Below are positions 19,961-29,065 of a stretch of DNA of 43,639 nucleotides, one piece after another. Position numbers and translations under genes: made by a program. The notes below the pieces were generated by a model, which ran no database searches, was not told where the DNA came from, and saw only the letters and a list, made by a program, of their open reading frames with translations. The number at the start of each line of letters is the position of its first letter. Positions within the stretch are counted from its first letter, which is position 1. The DNA is from a virus, in IMG/VR virus record IMGVR_UViG_3300031951_015779, positions 1 to 43,639 of that record, one strand, 5' to 3'.

Positions 19961-22543
19961 ATGAAAAAACTTTTTTTATTTTTGACAATTTTTATGTCAT
20001 TCTTTTCATCTGCTCAAGTTTCTAGTCTTTATTCATTTTCTGAAACCACAGGAACTTATACTGAAATTGTTGGTGGTACACAATTAGTTACAACAACTGG
20101 GGGTGCAACAACATATGACACAGATGGTAGTTATTTTACAATACCAGGCGGTTCACAGTTTCAATTTAATAACACAACAATAACATCTGTGAATATGACG
20201 GCAGATGGTGCTTTGTTCTTAAATCCGGGAACAACAACAACAGGAAACGGTATAACAGGTCCTATATCTTCTACCGGAACGGCAGCAGGTGTAATTGCCG
20301 GTTTAGGTATGGATTTAAGAAGTACGGCAATCGCATCACAAGTTTATGAAAGAAGATGGCAAGATGTTGGTACAGAAGTGGTTTTTCAATGGAAAAATGC
20401 TGCAAGATATTTACAGAGTAGTTCAGAAAGATTTTCTTTTCAAATTAGAATTAATAAATCAAATGGACAAATAAGAATTGTTTATGGTAATATGACAACC
20501 ATAACAACGAGTACAACTTATCAACCAATGGTTGGTTTAAGAGGTACTGCAAACACAGACTATAATAATAGAAGATTGACAAACTCAGTACCCGACGCAA
20601 CACCTAACTGGGGAGCACCAAATGGAACAACTGCCGGTACATCAAACGCTCATACAGTAAGATTTACATCAAACGGATCTTGTGTCCCTACTAGTGGATT
20701 AACTTTTATTTGGACCGTACAGTCTTGTATTGGTCCTACATTACCTACAATATCGTATACATCGTCAGCAAATGCTAACCTTTCTTGGACAGCACCTGGT
20801 TCTCCACCATCTAATGGTTATAATTGGGAACTAAGGTCATCAGGTGCGGGAGGAAGTGGTGCTACGGGACTAGCAGCTTCAGGTTCTGTTGCAACAGGAA
20901 CAACATCTGCAACCGCAAACGGATTGACCCAACAAACTTCATATACTTTATATGTACAAAGTAATTGTGGGGGATTAACTAGTTCTTGGGTTGCATCAAC
21001 CGCAAGTTTGAGCCCACCAACAAATAATGATTGTTCTAACGCAACATCTGTTACAGTAAACGGGGCATCAATATGTACGTCCACAACTACTGCTAGTAGT
21101 GTGGGTGCAACACAATCCTCAGTGGCATGTGCGGGTACAGGGGCTGACGATGATGTTTGGTTTTCTTTTGTTGCTACATATACATCACATGTAATAACAG
21201 TTACACCAGGATCAATGTCAGATGTCGTATTCCAAGTTTTTAGTGGTTCTTGTTTAGGGTTATCATCATTATCATGTATAGATGCCACTTCAGGTGCCAG
21301 TGTTGAAACAACAACGGTTAATAGTCTTACTATAGGTAACACTTATTACATCAGAGTTCACAGTTACGCATCCACAAATGGTACTAGAGGAACTTTTACT
21401 GTTTGTGTGACTACACCTTGTACAACACCAACAACCGCCGGAACACTATCATCCAACAAAACATCCACAGTCGTAAATGATGCGGTAACATTCTCAATTG
21501 CGGGTAATGGCGGTAGTGTCACATTATTTGAATGGTCATTTGATAATTTTGGTACAGTTGCCGGCTCCACAACAAATCCAACTATGCCATATACGTTACA
21601 ATTGAATGTTACACAAACTTTAATGTATTTTAGAGCAACTTCCGTGAATGGGTCATGTCCTGCTGGAGTAACATCACCAATTTCAGTTAGTTTAGAATTA
21701 GCACCACCATACACTTATGGTGTAAGTGACGGGGATTATATTTCAAACGTAACATTTAGTGATATAAATAATACGTCTACCAATGATGGTGACGCATATT
21801 CAGATTTTCAATCAATTTTTGGTAATGTAGATGCAGGTGGGACTTATACAATATCAGTATCAGGCACACTCACATTCAGTTCATACCCTGGATATGCAGC
21901 ATGGATTGATTGGAATCAAGACGGTGTGTTCCAAACTTCAGAAAACGTTTTATTATCAGCTCCTGGAGCAACAGGCACCGTATCAGTTACAGTACCAAAT
22001 GATGTCACGGTTGGTACAGTCAAAATGAGAGTATTGTCTGTTTGGAATGCAACACCAACAAACGACGCTTATTATTCAACAGGATATGGTTATGGTGAAA
22101 TAGAAGAATATAGTATTATTATGTCAGTACCTTTACCTGTTGAATTAACCCAATTTGAAGCAACCCCTTATCCACAATGGAATGTTGTAAAATGGACTAC
22201 TGATTCTGAACAAAACTCAAGTCACTTTGATTTAGAAATGAGCACTGATGGTGAAGAGTGGAGAAAAATAACAACCAAACAGGCGGCAGGTAATTCTACA
22301 GAAGAAATAAAATATTCTTACATCGATTATAACTTAAATTCTGTAACATACTACAGATTACAACAATTTGATATTGATGGTCAATTTAAAACTTATGGGC
22401 CAATTTTAGTAACAAAAACAATTACTGAGAAAAAAATTGTCAAATACATAAATTTGATGGGTCAAGAAATTAATCCTGAAAATACAACAGGTGTTGTAAT
22501 TGAAATTTATGACGATGGAACTATGAGAAAAATGATTAGGTAA
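19961..22543 (+). CDS. Large secreted multi-domain protein with GEVED and T9SS sorting domains
   Basis: 860 residues from the ATG at 19961. The open frame begins at 19892, but the internal start gives a clean signal peptide (KKLFLFLTIFMSFFSSAQ). In order: an N-terminal beta domain (to about 250), a fibronectin-III-like domain (about 260-350), a PPC-like domain starting NNDCSNATSV, an Ig-like domain, a GEVED domain (YAAWIDWNQDGVFQ and GYGEIEEYSI), a stretch LPVELTQFEATPYPQWNVVK common before sorting signals in Bacteroidota, and a terminal YINLMGQEIN to DGTMRKMIR in the type A T9SS pattern. The plan is that of a Bacteroidota surface adhesin. On a phage it might alter the host surface, bind receptors or polysaccharide, or aid exclusion. 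The specific ligand is unknown. Confidence 0.88.
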   Translation: MKKLFLFLTIFMSFFSSAQVSSLYSFSETTGTYTEIVGGTQLVTTTGGATTYDTDGSYFTIPGGSQFQFNNTTITSVNMTADGALFLNPGTTTTGNGITGPISSTGTAAGVIAGLGMDLRSTAIASQVYERRWQDVGTEVVFQWKNAARYLQSSSERFSFQIRINKSNGQIRIVYGNMTTITTSTTYQPMVGLRGTANTDYNNRRLTNSVPDATPNWGAPNGTTAGTSNAHTVRFTSNGSCVPTSGLTFIWTVQSCIGPTLPTISYTSSANANLSWTAPGSPPSNGYNWELRSSGAGGSGATGLAASGSVATGTTSATANGLTQQTSYTLYVQSNCGGLTSSWVASTASLSPPTNNDCSNATSVTVNGASICTSTTTASSVGATQSSVACAGTGADDDVWFSFVATYTSHVITVTPGSMSDVVFQVFSGSCLGLSSLSCIDATSGASVETTTVNSLTIGNTYYIRVHSYASTNGTRGTFTVCVTTPCTTPTTAGTLSSNKTSTVVNDAVTFSIAGNGGSVTLFEWSFDNFGTVAGSTTNPTMPYTLQLNVTQTLMYFRATSVNGSCPAGVTSPISVSLELAPPYTYGVSDGDYISNVTFSDINNTSTNDGDAYSDFQSIFGNVDAGGTYTISVSGTLTFSSYPGYAAWIDWNQDGVFQTSENVLLSAPGATGTVSVTVPNDVTVGTVKMRVLSVWNATPTNDAYYSTGYGYGEIEEYSIIMSVPLPVELTQFEATPYPQWNVVKWTTDSEQNSSHFDLEMSTDGEEWRKITTKQAAGNSTEEIKYSYIDYNLNSVTYYRLQQFDIDGQFKTYGPILVTKTITEKKIVKYINLMGQEINPENTTGVVIEIYDDGTMRKMIR

Positions 22544-22998
22544 ATGAATAGATGGGATATGTTTGAAAGGTTGTTCGCATCCGTTTTAGCGGCTGTACAA
22601 CCTTTCATCATTTATTTCCTATACGGTGACAACCACGCGATATCTAGATGTTGGGACACGACACTCCAACCACTTTTTATAATCACAAACGCACTTGTTA
22701 GTTTTTTTTTTTTAAAATACCAAAATGGAGAGTACCTGCAACACTTCTTTTACTTTTAACTTCATTTTCAGTAACTGACCATTTTGTTTTACATAATATT
22801 TTTGCAATACTATTTTTTATTTTTTCTGCAGTGTCATTATGGGGTATTAAAAAATTCAGATATTATTTTTTTATATTTTTATTATCTGCTTTTTTTCTTT
22901 TTGATGGGTTATTTTGGGCAGAAACTTGGGGTATAATAACTTTAGTATTTTATCACACACATTTAACAATATACAGATATTTATTAGATAGAAGATAA
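22544..22998 (+). CDS. Multi-pass membrane protein, interrupted by a frameshift at T12
   Basis: The ATG follows the preceding TAA directly. Frame 1 (22544-22759) gives two hydrophobic segments and then diverges after a run of 12 T at 22702-22713. Shifting back one base in that run opens a second frame of about 95 codons, starting FKIPKWRVPATLLLLLTSF and ending YHTHLTIYRYLLDRR at 22998, three bases before the next gene. The joined protein would have about 151 residues and about five membrane helices. Either the run is miscounted, or the full product is made by slippage or -1 frameshifting, or the gene is broken. I do not recognise the family; the position suggests a partner of the exported proteins. 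Confidence 0.65.
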
Positions 22999-23001
22999 GA
23001 A

Positions 23002-23718
23002 ATGAATATTAATTTAATTGTTAAAAACATATTGAAAGAGGCTAATTCGGATAGATATGCCGGTTATTATAATGGACCATTAACTATGGGAGAAATTGAT
23101 TGGGAAGGATCGGCTTTGGGTCCATTTAAAAATAAAGTATCTAAATTTTTTAATGCAGATTTAGAATATGATAGTTATGATGGTAGTTTAGACTCACACA
23201 AAAAAGACAGAAAAAAGTTGGAGTCTAAATCACGTAAAATTTCTAAATACAATAAAAAACACCACGAACAAAATGATGAAGACGGAGGAATCATAAATCA
23301 AACACCAGGCAAAGGTAAAAGAATCGTTCCTGTTAACGAGTGGGTTGAATTAGATAAGATACCATTAAATGAAGATTTGGCGGTTTGGTTTGGAAAAAAG
23401 AAAAAACCAAAAGGGTCATCACAACCAAAAGGGCCGTGGGTGGATATATGTAGAAAAGTTGATGGTAAACACCCTCCTTGTGGTAGAAGTGACACTAGTA
23501 AAGGTGCATATCCTAAATGTAGAGCCGCTGGTGTTGCTGGAAAAATGTCTGATTCACAAAAAAGATCCGCGTGTCAACAAAAAAGAAGAGCGGAAAAAAA
23601 TGACCCACAATCAGGAAAAGGACAAAAACCTGTCATGACATCATACAAACCAAAAAAGAAAAGGACCCAAAATGAGTCCTTAGAAATTATTGTTAGAAAT
23701 ATTTTATTTAGTCTTTAG
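23002..23718 (+). CDS. Tagged basic protein with phage Cys domain (DUF5872-like)
   Basis: 238 residues. Residues 1-13 (MNINLIVKNILKE, then A) form a short amphipathic helix ending L-K-E, matching the prohead-protease signature and the second half of the tags at 1314, 1949 and 3239. A second site, IPLNE then DLAVWFG, precedes the recognised domain: FGKKKKPKGSSQPKGPWVDI, CRKVDGKHPPCGR, SKGAYPKCRAAGVAGKMSD, rich in Cys and Lys and widespread in marine phages. Its function is unknown; DNA binding by the basic Cys module is plausible. The C-terminus, SLEIIVRNILFSL, mimics the N-terminal helix, an odd feature. It ends overlapping a convergent gene by 4 bases without a visible terminator. Confidence 0.75.
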   Translation: MNINLIVKNILKEANSDRYAGYYNGPLTMGEIDWEGSALGPFKNKVSKFFNADLEYDSYDGSLDSHKKDRKKLESKSRKISKYNKKHHEQNDEDGGIINQTPGKGKRIVPVNEWVELDKIPLNEDLAVWFGKKKKPKGSSQPKGPWVDICRKVDGKHPPCGRSDTSKGAYPKCRAAGVAGKMSDSQKRSACQQKRRAEKNDPQSGKGQKPVMTSYKPKKKRTQNESLEIIVRNILFSL

Positions 23719-24176
23719 CAATATGGTGGTGAACATCTTTTCTTACCATCAAGACCTTTAACTTTCCCTTTACATACTTGAATTGCGTGTCCGTTTGCGT
23801 ATGCGCTTGGGTAAACGTCATATTTTGACTTAGCAGACGCTTTACCTCTAGCACAAAGTTTTGTTCCTGTTTTTTTACGACCCTCCTCAACCATTTCTTT
23901 ATCGTCCATGTTCATTGACATTTGCATACCATGTCTTTTAGTTTCGTTCATTAAAAAATCAAAAACTTGATCCATATTGTTTTTTGCTTCAGAAATGTGA
24001 TCTTGTGCCCAATCATGACCGTTATCTAATATTTCTTCTAACATCGACTCATCTAAATCTAACAACATGTCACATTGTCTTCTCATTTGTTGTAGATTTG
24101 AAAAAAACATATATCTACTTGAATGTTTTTTTTCTTCTTCTTTCAACACTTTACGTATAATATAATTGATATTCAT
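23715..24176 (-). CDS. Tagged basic protein with C-terminal phage Cys domain
   Basis: 153 residues. The N-terminus MNINYIIRKVLKE, then E, is the same kind of tag as in the convergent gene at 23002, with L11-K12-E13 before the proposed cut. A helical middle (RYMFFSNLQQMRRQCDMLLD onward) is acidic. The C-terminal 50 residues, KTGTKLCARGKASAKSKYDV, YPSAYANGHAIQVCKGKVKG and RCSPPYC, match a small Lys/Cys-rich module recurrent in marine phages. Function unknown. The two facing genes with similar tags and different Cys modules look like a set of head cargo proteins. It starts 3 bases after the stop of the tail-repeat gene, so it is probably the last gene of that late operon. Confidence 0.72.
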   Translation of the reverse strand: MNINYIIRKVLKEEEKKHSSRYMFFSNLQQMRRQCDMLLDLDESMLEEILDNGHDWAQDHISEAKNNMDQVFDFLMNETKRHGMQMSMNMDDKEMVEEGRKKTGTKLCARGKASAKSKYDVYPSAYANGHAIQVCKGKVKGLDGKKRCSPPYC

Positions 24177-24179
24177 AAC

Positions 24180-25973
24180 TTATGCGTTTAATCCGTTAGT
24201 TCCTCCAAGTACAACCATGTTTAATTGCATTATTGGGTTATTATATCCGTCAGTATAAATTGGATGTGGTGTTGATACTGAGTTTACTGTACTACCAGTT
24301 GATCCGCATTCACAACATATAACACATGTGTTATACTCTGTGTTAGCACTTGTAATAATTTGATCAGGACAATACTGACAACTAAAATAAAAATAAACCG
24401 CCAACATACTTTCAGTTGAAGCAGAACTAGGTAAAGGACATACACTTGTAATTGTGTAACAATTTTGTCTTTGATCTCTTATTGTGTAGTTAGGTAAAGT
24501 GAATCCATTTCCAATAATTGAAAGATAATTACTTAAACTTATTGTGACATAACTATCTTCGTCTGTGTCACAGTTAATTAAACCGACAACAATATTTGAA
24601 GAACTAATACATGTTGTGCAACCATCATATAATTGTGTATTTCCTAAACTATCTTTTTTGGTGTCATACCATGTTGCGCTGTCTGTACCTAATACAATAC
24701 TATCTAATTGAACGCAAACGTATTCATTTGAACCCCACATTGCTTTTACAACGTTTCCTGCAGTTAATCCTTCAGATGAAACTGTTGTTACATAAATGTT
24801 TTGACCCGTTTCACAAATTGTTCCATACCATAATTCAAAATTTGAGGTTTCATTACAATTTGTACATCCGTCAAATGTTGTAACACTATATAAAGTGTAG
24901 TCACCTCCCGTTGTGATATTACCTAAAGTTGCGCAAGTTTGTTGATATGGATCATAATAAGTTGTACCCGATGGTAAATATTGATACAAATAAACGGTTC
25001 CTGCGGTTGGTTCTTCATTACATGTACTATATTCATATGCAACACCATTACATTCAATACAAGGATCACAACCAGGAGATGGTTGAAAGTTTAAAAAATA
25101 ATTGTTAGTAACATCATCTTCAGTTGGTCCAATTATTCTAAAACAACCATCCTCTGTTGAAAGGTGTGAATATTCACCAATACCAAATAAATTTGAAGAC
25201 CAAACTACTAATATATTGTTTGGATCCGTACAACTTTCAAGTAAAACTTTTTGATTAGATGTTGCTAAACAATCATCACAAAAATTACCACCTTCACCAG
25301 GTGTACCATAATCAGAAACAAAAAACCAACTTGTTTCTGCAAACGCTTCTGCAACTAAAACACCACAGTAAATATCTGTACCATCTGTGTATGAAATTGT
25401 ATTACCTAATTCTACACTACCACCAAGTAATAATATATAATCAGTATTCCCTTCTAAACATCTTTCAACCTGATAAGTTACTAAATTATTTTGATAACAA
25501 TCTGAACAATTTGATTTAGAATTGTTATAAACATCACCGAGTGTAACAATTGATGATAATTCTAATTTATTATAATCTTCGGTTGTTGGTGTTGAATAAC
25601 TTTGTATTTGCCAACATCCGGTAATTCTTTGAACAATTCCTTTAGAAAGAACGTCGATTGAGGCATAAATTACACCACCAACATTAATTACGTATCCTAA
25701 ATCTGAAATCGGTACAACAATTTTATTACCTCCATTACAATTTCCTAAACCAACGACTCCGTTATTGTTGTTATAACAATCATAACAATCGGTGTATAGA
25801 GTTTGTGCGTTATTTGTTGATATTGGATCATCAACATCGACAATAGTTGCACATCCTCTACCGGCATCACCATCGTCCCAAAAAACAACATCACCAGGTG
25901 ATAAAATTAAATCGTTATAATTAATATTTAATGTGGTTCCTGAGTTGCCGCAGGTATAAGCGTTATCTGCCAT
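24180..25973 (-). CDS. Virion protein with seven Cys-containing tandem modules
   Basis: 597 residues. C-x2-C pairs occur at about residues 63, 156, 232, 302, 370, 452 and 532. Six of the seven are followed by a third Cys 16-17 residues after the first and a fourth about 45-57 after it. This defines modules of 70-93 residues with the pattern C-x2-C-x12-13-C-x28-40-C, each predicted beta-rich (YTDCYDCYNNNNGVVGLGNC, DGCTNCNETSNFELWYGTIC). The C-terminus ends CVICCECGSTGS and a hydrophobic tail. No signal peptide. It is downstream of baseplate genes in one minus-strand operon, so a tail-fibre or baseplate appendage is the best guess. The four Cys per module could bind zinc or form disulfides. Confidence 0.7.
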   Translation of the reverse strand: MADNAYTCGNSGTTLNINYNDLILSPGDVVFWDDGDAGRGCATIVDVDDPISTNNAQTLYTDCYDCYNNNNGVVGLGNCNGGNKIVVPISDLGYVINVGGVIYASIDVLSKGIVQRITGCWQIQSYSTPTTEDYNKLELSSIVTLGDVYNNSKSNCSDCYQNNLVTYQVERCLEGNTDYILLLGGSVELGNTISYTDGTDIYCGVLVAEAFAETSWFFVSDYGTPGEGGNFCDDCLATSNQKVLLESCTDPNNILVVWSSNLFGIGEYSHLSTEDGCFRIIGPTEDDVTNNYFLNFQPSPGCDPCIECNGVAYEYSTCNEEPTAGTVYLYQYLPSGTTYYDPYQQTCATLGNITTGGDYTLYSVTTFDGCTNCNETSNFELWYGTICETGQNIYVTTVSSEGLTAGNVVKAMWGSNEYVCVQLDSIVLGTDSATWYDTKKDSLGNTQLYDGCTTCISSSNIVVGLINCDTDEDSYVTISLSNYLSIIGNGFTLPNYTIRDQRQNCYTITSVCPLPSSASTESMLAVYFYFSCQYCPDQIITSANTEYNTCVICCECGSTGSTVNSVSTPHPIYTDGYNNPIMQLNMVVLGGTNGLNA

Positions 25974-25985
25974 ATTTTTTAATTT

Positions 25986-27446
25986 TTATAATTTATTTAC
26001 TATTTGAAATTGTAGTTCTCTTTTATAAGTATCTACATTTTTATCAGTTATCACTTTTATGTCAACAAAATATTCATTTGGTATTTTATCAGTTGTATCA
26101 AAAACAAAATAATAACCATCCGGCGTTTTATTAACTCTTGTCCAATCTTGGACTTGTACTTCTGTATTTGCACCTTCTCTAACATAAATTCTATAATAAC
26201 ACTCTACTGGGTTTAAAACTGAATTTGATGAGTAGGCTTGTTTAATTGTTAAATTAACCTTTCTAATGTCTGTATTTAATATTTTTTCATTTTGTTTTAT
26301 ACCACTTACAGAAAATCCAAAAATTTTAGGGTTACTTGTTGTTGTTCCTATTTGATAATTTCCTGCGGTTTGAAGTACGGCAAACTCATTTTCAACATTA
26401 GATAAGGATGTTCCATTTATTGAAATACCTTTCCATACATCTGAAAATAAACAAGGTATAGAATTAGAGGTTAAACCTGATATTGTCACTTTGTAAACCC
26501 CCTTTGTTACTAGACAAGTCGTAAGAGCAGTAAACCCAACAACAGGATCGCCATTAGAATCTAAAATATCTACTGTTGGTAATGTGTCTAAATTAATTGG
26601 GTTACCATTTTCATATACATATAGGTACAAATTATTATTTACACCTGCATAAAAATTATTTCTATCATCATCTATTAAGTCATTATATGAAGTTTCTAAA
26701 AATGGTTCATAAAATGTTTGTGTGTGAGGAGAAAAGAAACCTACAGAATAATTTTCAGTAAGTCCAGAGATATTTTCTACTTGAGGTAAAAAGGCAATTC
26801 CATAACCGGTAACTCCCGTAGTACCACCACTTAAAATTGAGTTTATTTCATTGGACATATTAAACTCTATATCTTCATTTCCAAATTCAAAATGTTGAGT
26901 ATCAATAATTGTTAATCCAGTATAATTCACACCTGTACCTGTGACAGAATTTGTGTTACTGTAAATGCCAGGGGTCGTCCAACCACTTATAGTTAATGTC
27001 TCAAACCAATTTGAAGGTCTTTGTGAAAATGACCTATCATTTAAATTTGTTATTCCAAAATCATAATAGTCATATCCAACACCACTATCCCATGGCTGAT
27101 TCTGAGGAATTCTAAATAAAATTAGATCAAATGAAGTTGCTCTTCTTCTCCCTTGTGATGTAGTATCATTAATTAAATCCTTATCAAAAAATGAAGTATT
27201 TTTCATTTTCAATGTATGTGTAATATTATTAAAATTGGTACACCCAGTTGATATTATATAATCTTCAAATCTTTTTGTAAGGTCTTGTAAATCTATATTA
27301 AATATATAACGACTAAACCCTATTGGTTGTGCTAAATTATTAACTCTACCATAAAATAATTCAACAATGGGATTTCTTGCCGTATTGGTATACGAATTAT
27401 ATATTAACGTGTTTGATTTATCAAAATAAGAACGGTAAATTGACAT
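25986..27446 (-). CDS. Tail/baseplate structural protein, possible DNRLRE-type region
   Basis: 486 residues, predicted mostly beta, no signal peptide. The middle block YSVGFFSPHTQTFYEPFLET to SYNDLIDDDRNNFYAG resembles the DNRLRE-like beta-sandwich found in surface and phage structural proteins. Further on, LYLYVYENGNPINL and VDILDSNGDPVVGF look like an Ig-type domain. The C-terminal part (NLTIKQAYSSNSVLN, DWTRVNKTPDGYYFVFDTT) is another beta domain. It lies between the hub gene and the Cys-module gene and has its own late-promoter word on the minus strand. A baseplate or fibre component is likely from context; no T4 homologue is recognised. Confidence 0.62.
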   Translation of the reverse strand: MSIYRSYFDKSNTLIYNSYTNTARNPIVELFYGRVNNLAQPIGFSRYIFNIDLQDLTKRFEDYIISTGCTNFNNITHTLKMKNTSFFDKDLINDTTSQGRRRATSFDLILFRIPQNQPWDSGVGYDYYDFGITNLNDRSFSQRPSNWFETLTISGWTTPGIYSNTNSVTGTGVNYTGLTIIDTQHFEFGNEDIEFNMSNEINSILSGGTTGVTGYGIAFLPQVENISGLTENYSVGFFSPHTQTFYEPFLETSYNDLIDDDRNNFYAGVNNNLYLYVYENGNPINLDTLPTVDILDSNGDPVVGFTALTTCLVTKGVYKVTISGLTSNSIPCLFSDVWKGISINGTSLSNVENEFAVLQTAGNYQIGTTTSNPKIFGFSVSGIKQNEKILNTDIRKVNLTIKQAYSSNSVLNPVECYYRIYVREGANTEVQVQDWTRVNKTPDGYYFVFDTTDKIPNEYFVDIKVITDKNVDTYKRELQFQIVNKL

Positions 27447-27461
27447 TAAAGTATTTTTATA

Positions 27462-27469
27462 ATAAATAC
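27462..27469 (-). promoter_or_regulatory. Putative late-promoter word, variant GTATTTAT
   Basis: On the minus strand GTATTTAT lies 15 bases before the ATG at 27446. It begins one base after the hub gene's last base, so it splits the tail cluster into two transcripts. Confidence 0.5.
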
Positions 27470-29065
27470 TTAGTTAATCCGAATATTACTATTTAAAACT
27501 TTTTGATATGCTTCTTGCATTTTTACTAATACGTCATTTGTACTGATTAGTGACGCCCTTGATACGGATGTTGGTGGTAACATGGGGTATGGGTGGTCAT
27601 GAGTAATTAAAAAATTAACAATCAATTGCAATAATTCTAAAAGTGGCTCCCCTCTAACCATAGACGTTGTGTTAGGTTCAATAACATCAAAAATAGTGTC
27701 TGCTGTAATTCCATATATTGTATTATTTAAATCTATTTTACTTTTACCTTGTACTTCAGAATCATGACTTAAAAGATACAATTTATTTGCTCCCATTATA
27801 CCAACAGTATTGTCTAAAACTGATGTTGTAACAGGAGTGACTTCTTCTGTTGTTACTGTAAAAGGTGGTTGAATTTTAAAATCTTTATAAATTAATCCGT
27901 AACCTGGTTTTATTTGTGTTGAGTAAACTTTTACTAAATTTACTAATTGCGACATATTTGTTAAAGAAACTATATCCACATTTTCAGATAGATTAGAAAG
28001 AGTGTTCCTAATTGAATCGTCAGGTCTATAAAAAAATGGAAATTGTTGATTTCTTTCTACCTCACAAAAAGCAGATGGACCATCATGAAAATTTCTGATA
28101 GTTTGACTAATTAATTTAGCAAATTCTTCTAAAGGTAACGGGTCACTTACAGGGGGACCAATAGTAAAATCATAAACTAAAGGATATGAACTTTTACCGG
28201 TTAAAACAGTATCGTAATCTAAAACATTTGATTGTGTTAGATAACTGTTTTCTTCAGGTAATTTATAAATATAAATTCCACCTGAGAATAAATTAACAGA
28301 ACTGTTTGGTGTTGAACATCTATACTCTACTAAAAATTTTACAGGTTCATTTTTATCTACAAATTTTTGAATTTTTTCAGCAGTTCCTGTCTCTTTTTTC
28401 AAACCTAATTTGCTTAATTGTAAAAACGCCCTATTTGGGTTTGGTGTTGGTACTTCCGCTCTTTGAAACGGAAAATGTTTTCCTGCTCTTAATAAAACCT
28501 CATTATCTTTTATAATAACATCTGCAGAATCCCTACCATTTAAAGTAATATCCACAGGTTCAACAAACACTCCTGATTTTGCAGGGTCTTTATATGTGCC
28601 ATCATTGTTTTTTATGTTTGGTAAACTAACTAATGAATTTTGATATCCGTCATCTAAATGAGTTCTTGATGAGTTATAGTCCTCTTTTTTTATTGTCATT
28701 GGAGATGAGTACGGGGCTAACATGTAAAACTTGTTTCTACCTGTTGTTCTTTTTCTATCAAAATAGAAAATCATAACCCTTTCACCTATTTGAGGTATTT
28801 GATTTATAAAATATGGAAGAAACGATAAATGAATCAATGGGTCTTTATCTGACCACGGCCCATTCTTTTCAGGTGTTTTGCTTGTTTCACTAAAACCTTT
28901 TTTTTCTGCTGATTTTAAAATTTGATCAATATTTTTAACTAGTGGTCTAACCCTAACCCTACCTAACATTAATGGGTCGCTGTTGTCAACACATTCACCC
29001 CAATAGAAATTTTGTGACATTTCTTGTGGTACATCCCCTAATCCTATTCTTTCAATTTTAGACAT
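27470..29065 (-). CDS. Baseplate central hub protein with gp5-type OB domain
   Basis: 531 residues. The N-terminal FYWGECVDNSDPLMLGRVRV (about residues 20-40) is the hallmark of the gp5/VgrG OB fold: an aromatic strand, a D-P-L-x-L-G-R-V-R-V turn, later IGERVMIFYFDR. T4 gp5 forms the cell-puncturing hub and carries a lysozyme domain and a beta-helix. Here no lysozyme motif is seen, so cell-wall cleavage must come from elsewhere. Middle segments (VDITLNGRDSADVIIKDNEV) are beta, and the tail ends THDHPYPMLPPTSVSR, a turn common in hub proteins. It overlaps the next upstream gene by 8 bases. The OB call is good; gp5 equivalence is likely but not certain. Confidence 0.8.
   Translation of the reverse strand: MSKIERIGLGDVPQEMSQNFYWGECVDNSDPLMLGRVRVRPLVKNIDQILKSAEKKGFSETSKTPEKNGPWSDKDPLIHLSFLPYFINQIPQIGERVMIFYFDRKRTTGRNKFYMLAPYSSPMTIKKEDYNSSRTHLDDGYQNSLVSLPNIKNNDGTYKDPAKSGVFVEPVDITLNGRDSADVIIKDNEVLLRAGKHFPFQRAEVPTPNPNRAFLQLSKLGLKKETGTAEKIQKFVDKNEPVKFLVEYRCSTPNSSVNLFSGGIYIYKLPEENSYLTQSNVLDYDTVLTGKSSYPLVYDFTIGPPVSDPLPLEEFAKLISQTIRNFHDGPSAFCEVERNQQFPFFYRPDDSIRNTLSNLSENVDIVSLTNMSQLVNLVKVYSTQIKPGYGLIYKDFKIQPPFTVTTEEVTPVTTSVLDNTVGIMGANKLYLLSHDSEVQGKSKIDLNNTIYGITADTIFDVIEPNTTSMVRGEPLLELLQLIVNFLITHDHPYPMLPPTSVSRASLISTNDVLVKMQEAYQKVLNSNIRIN

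Noticed and set aside
20818-21714. Two minus-strand frames of 116-174 codons inside the large secreted protein gene
   Set aside because: Low-complexity antisense frames of a Thr/Ser/Gly-rich coding region; the plus frame has clear domains.
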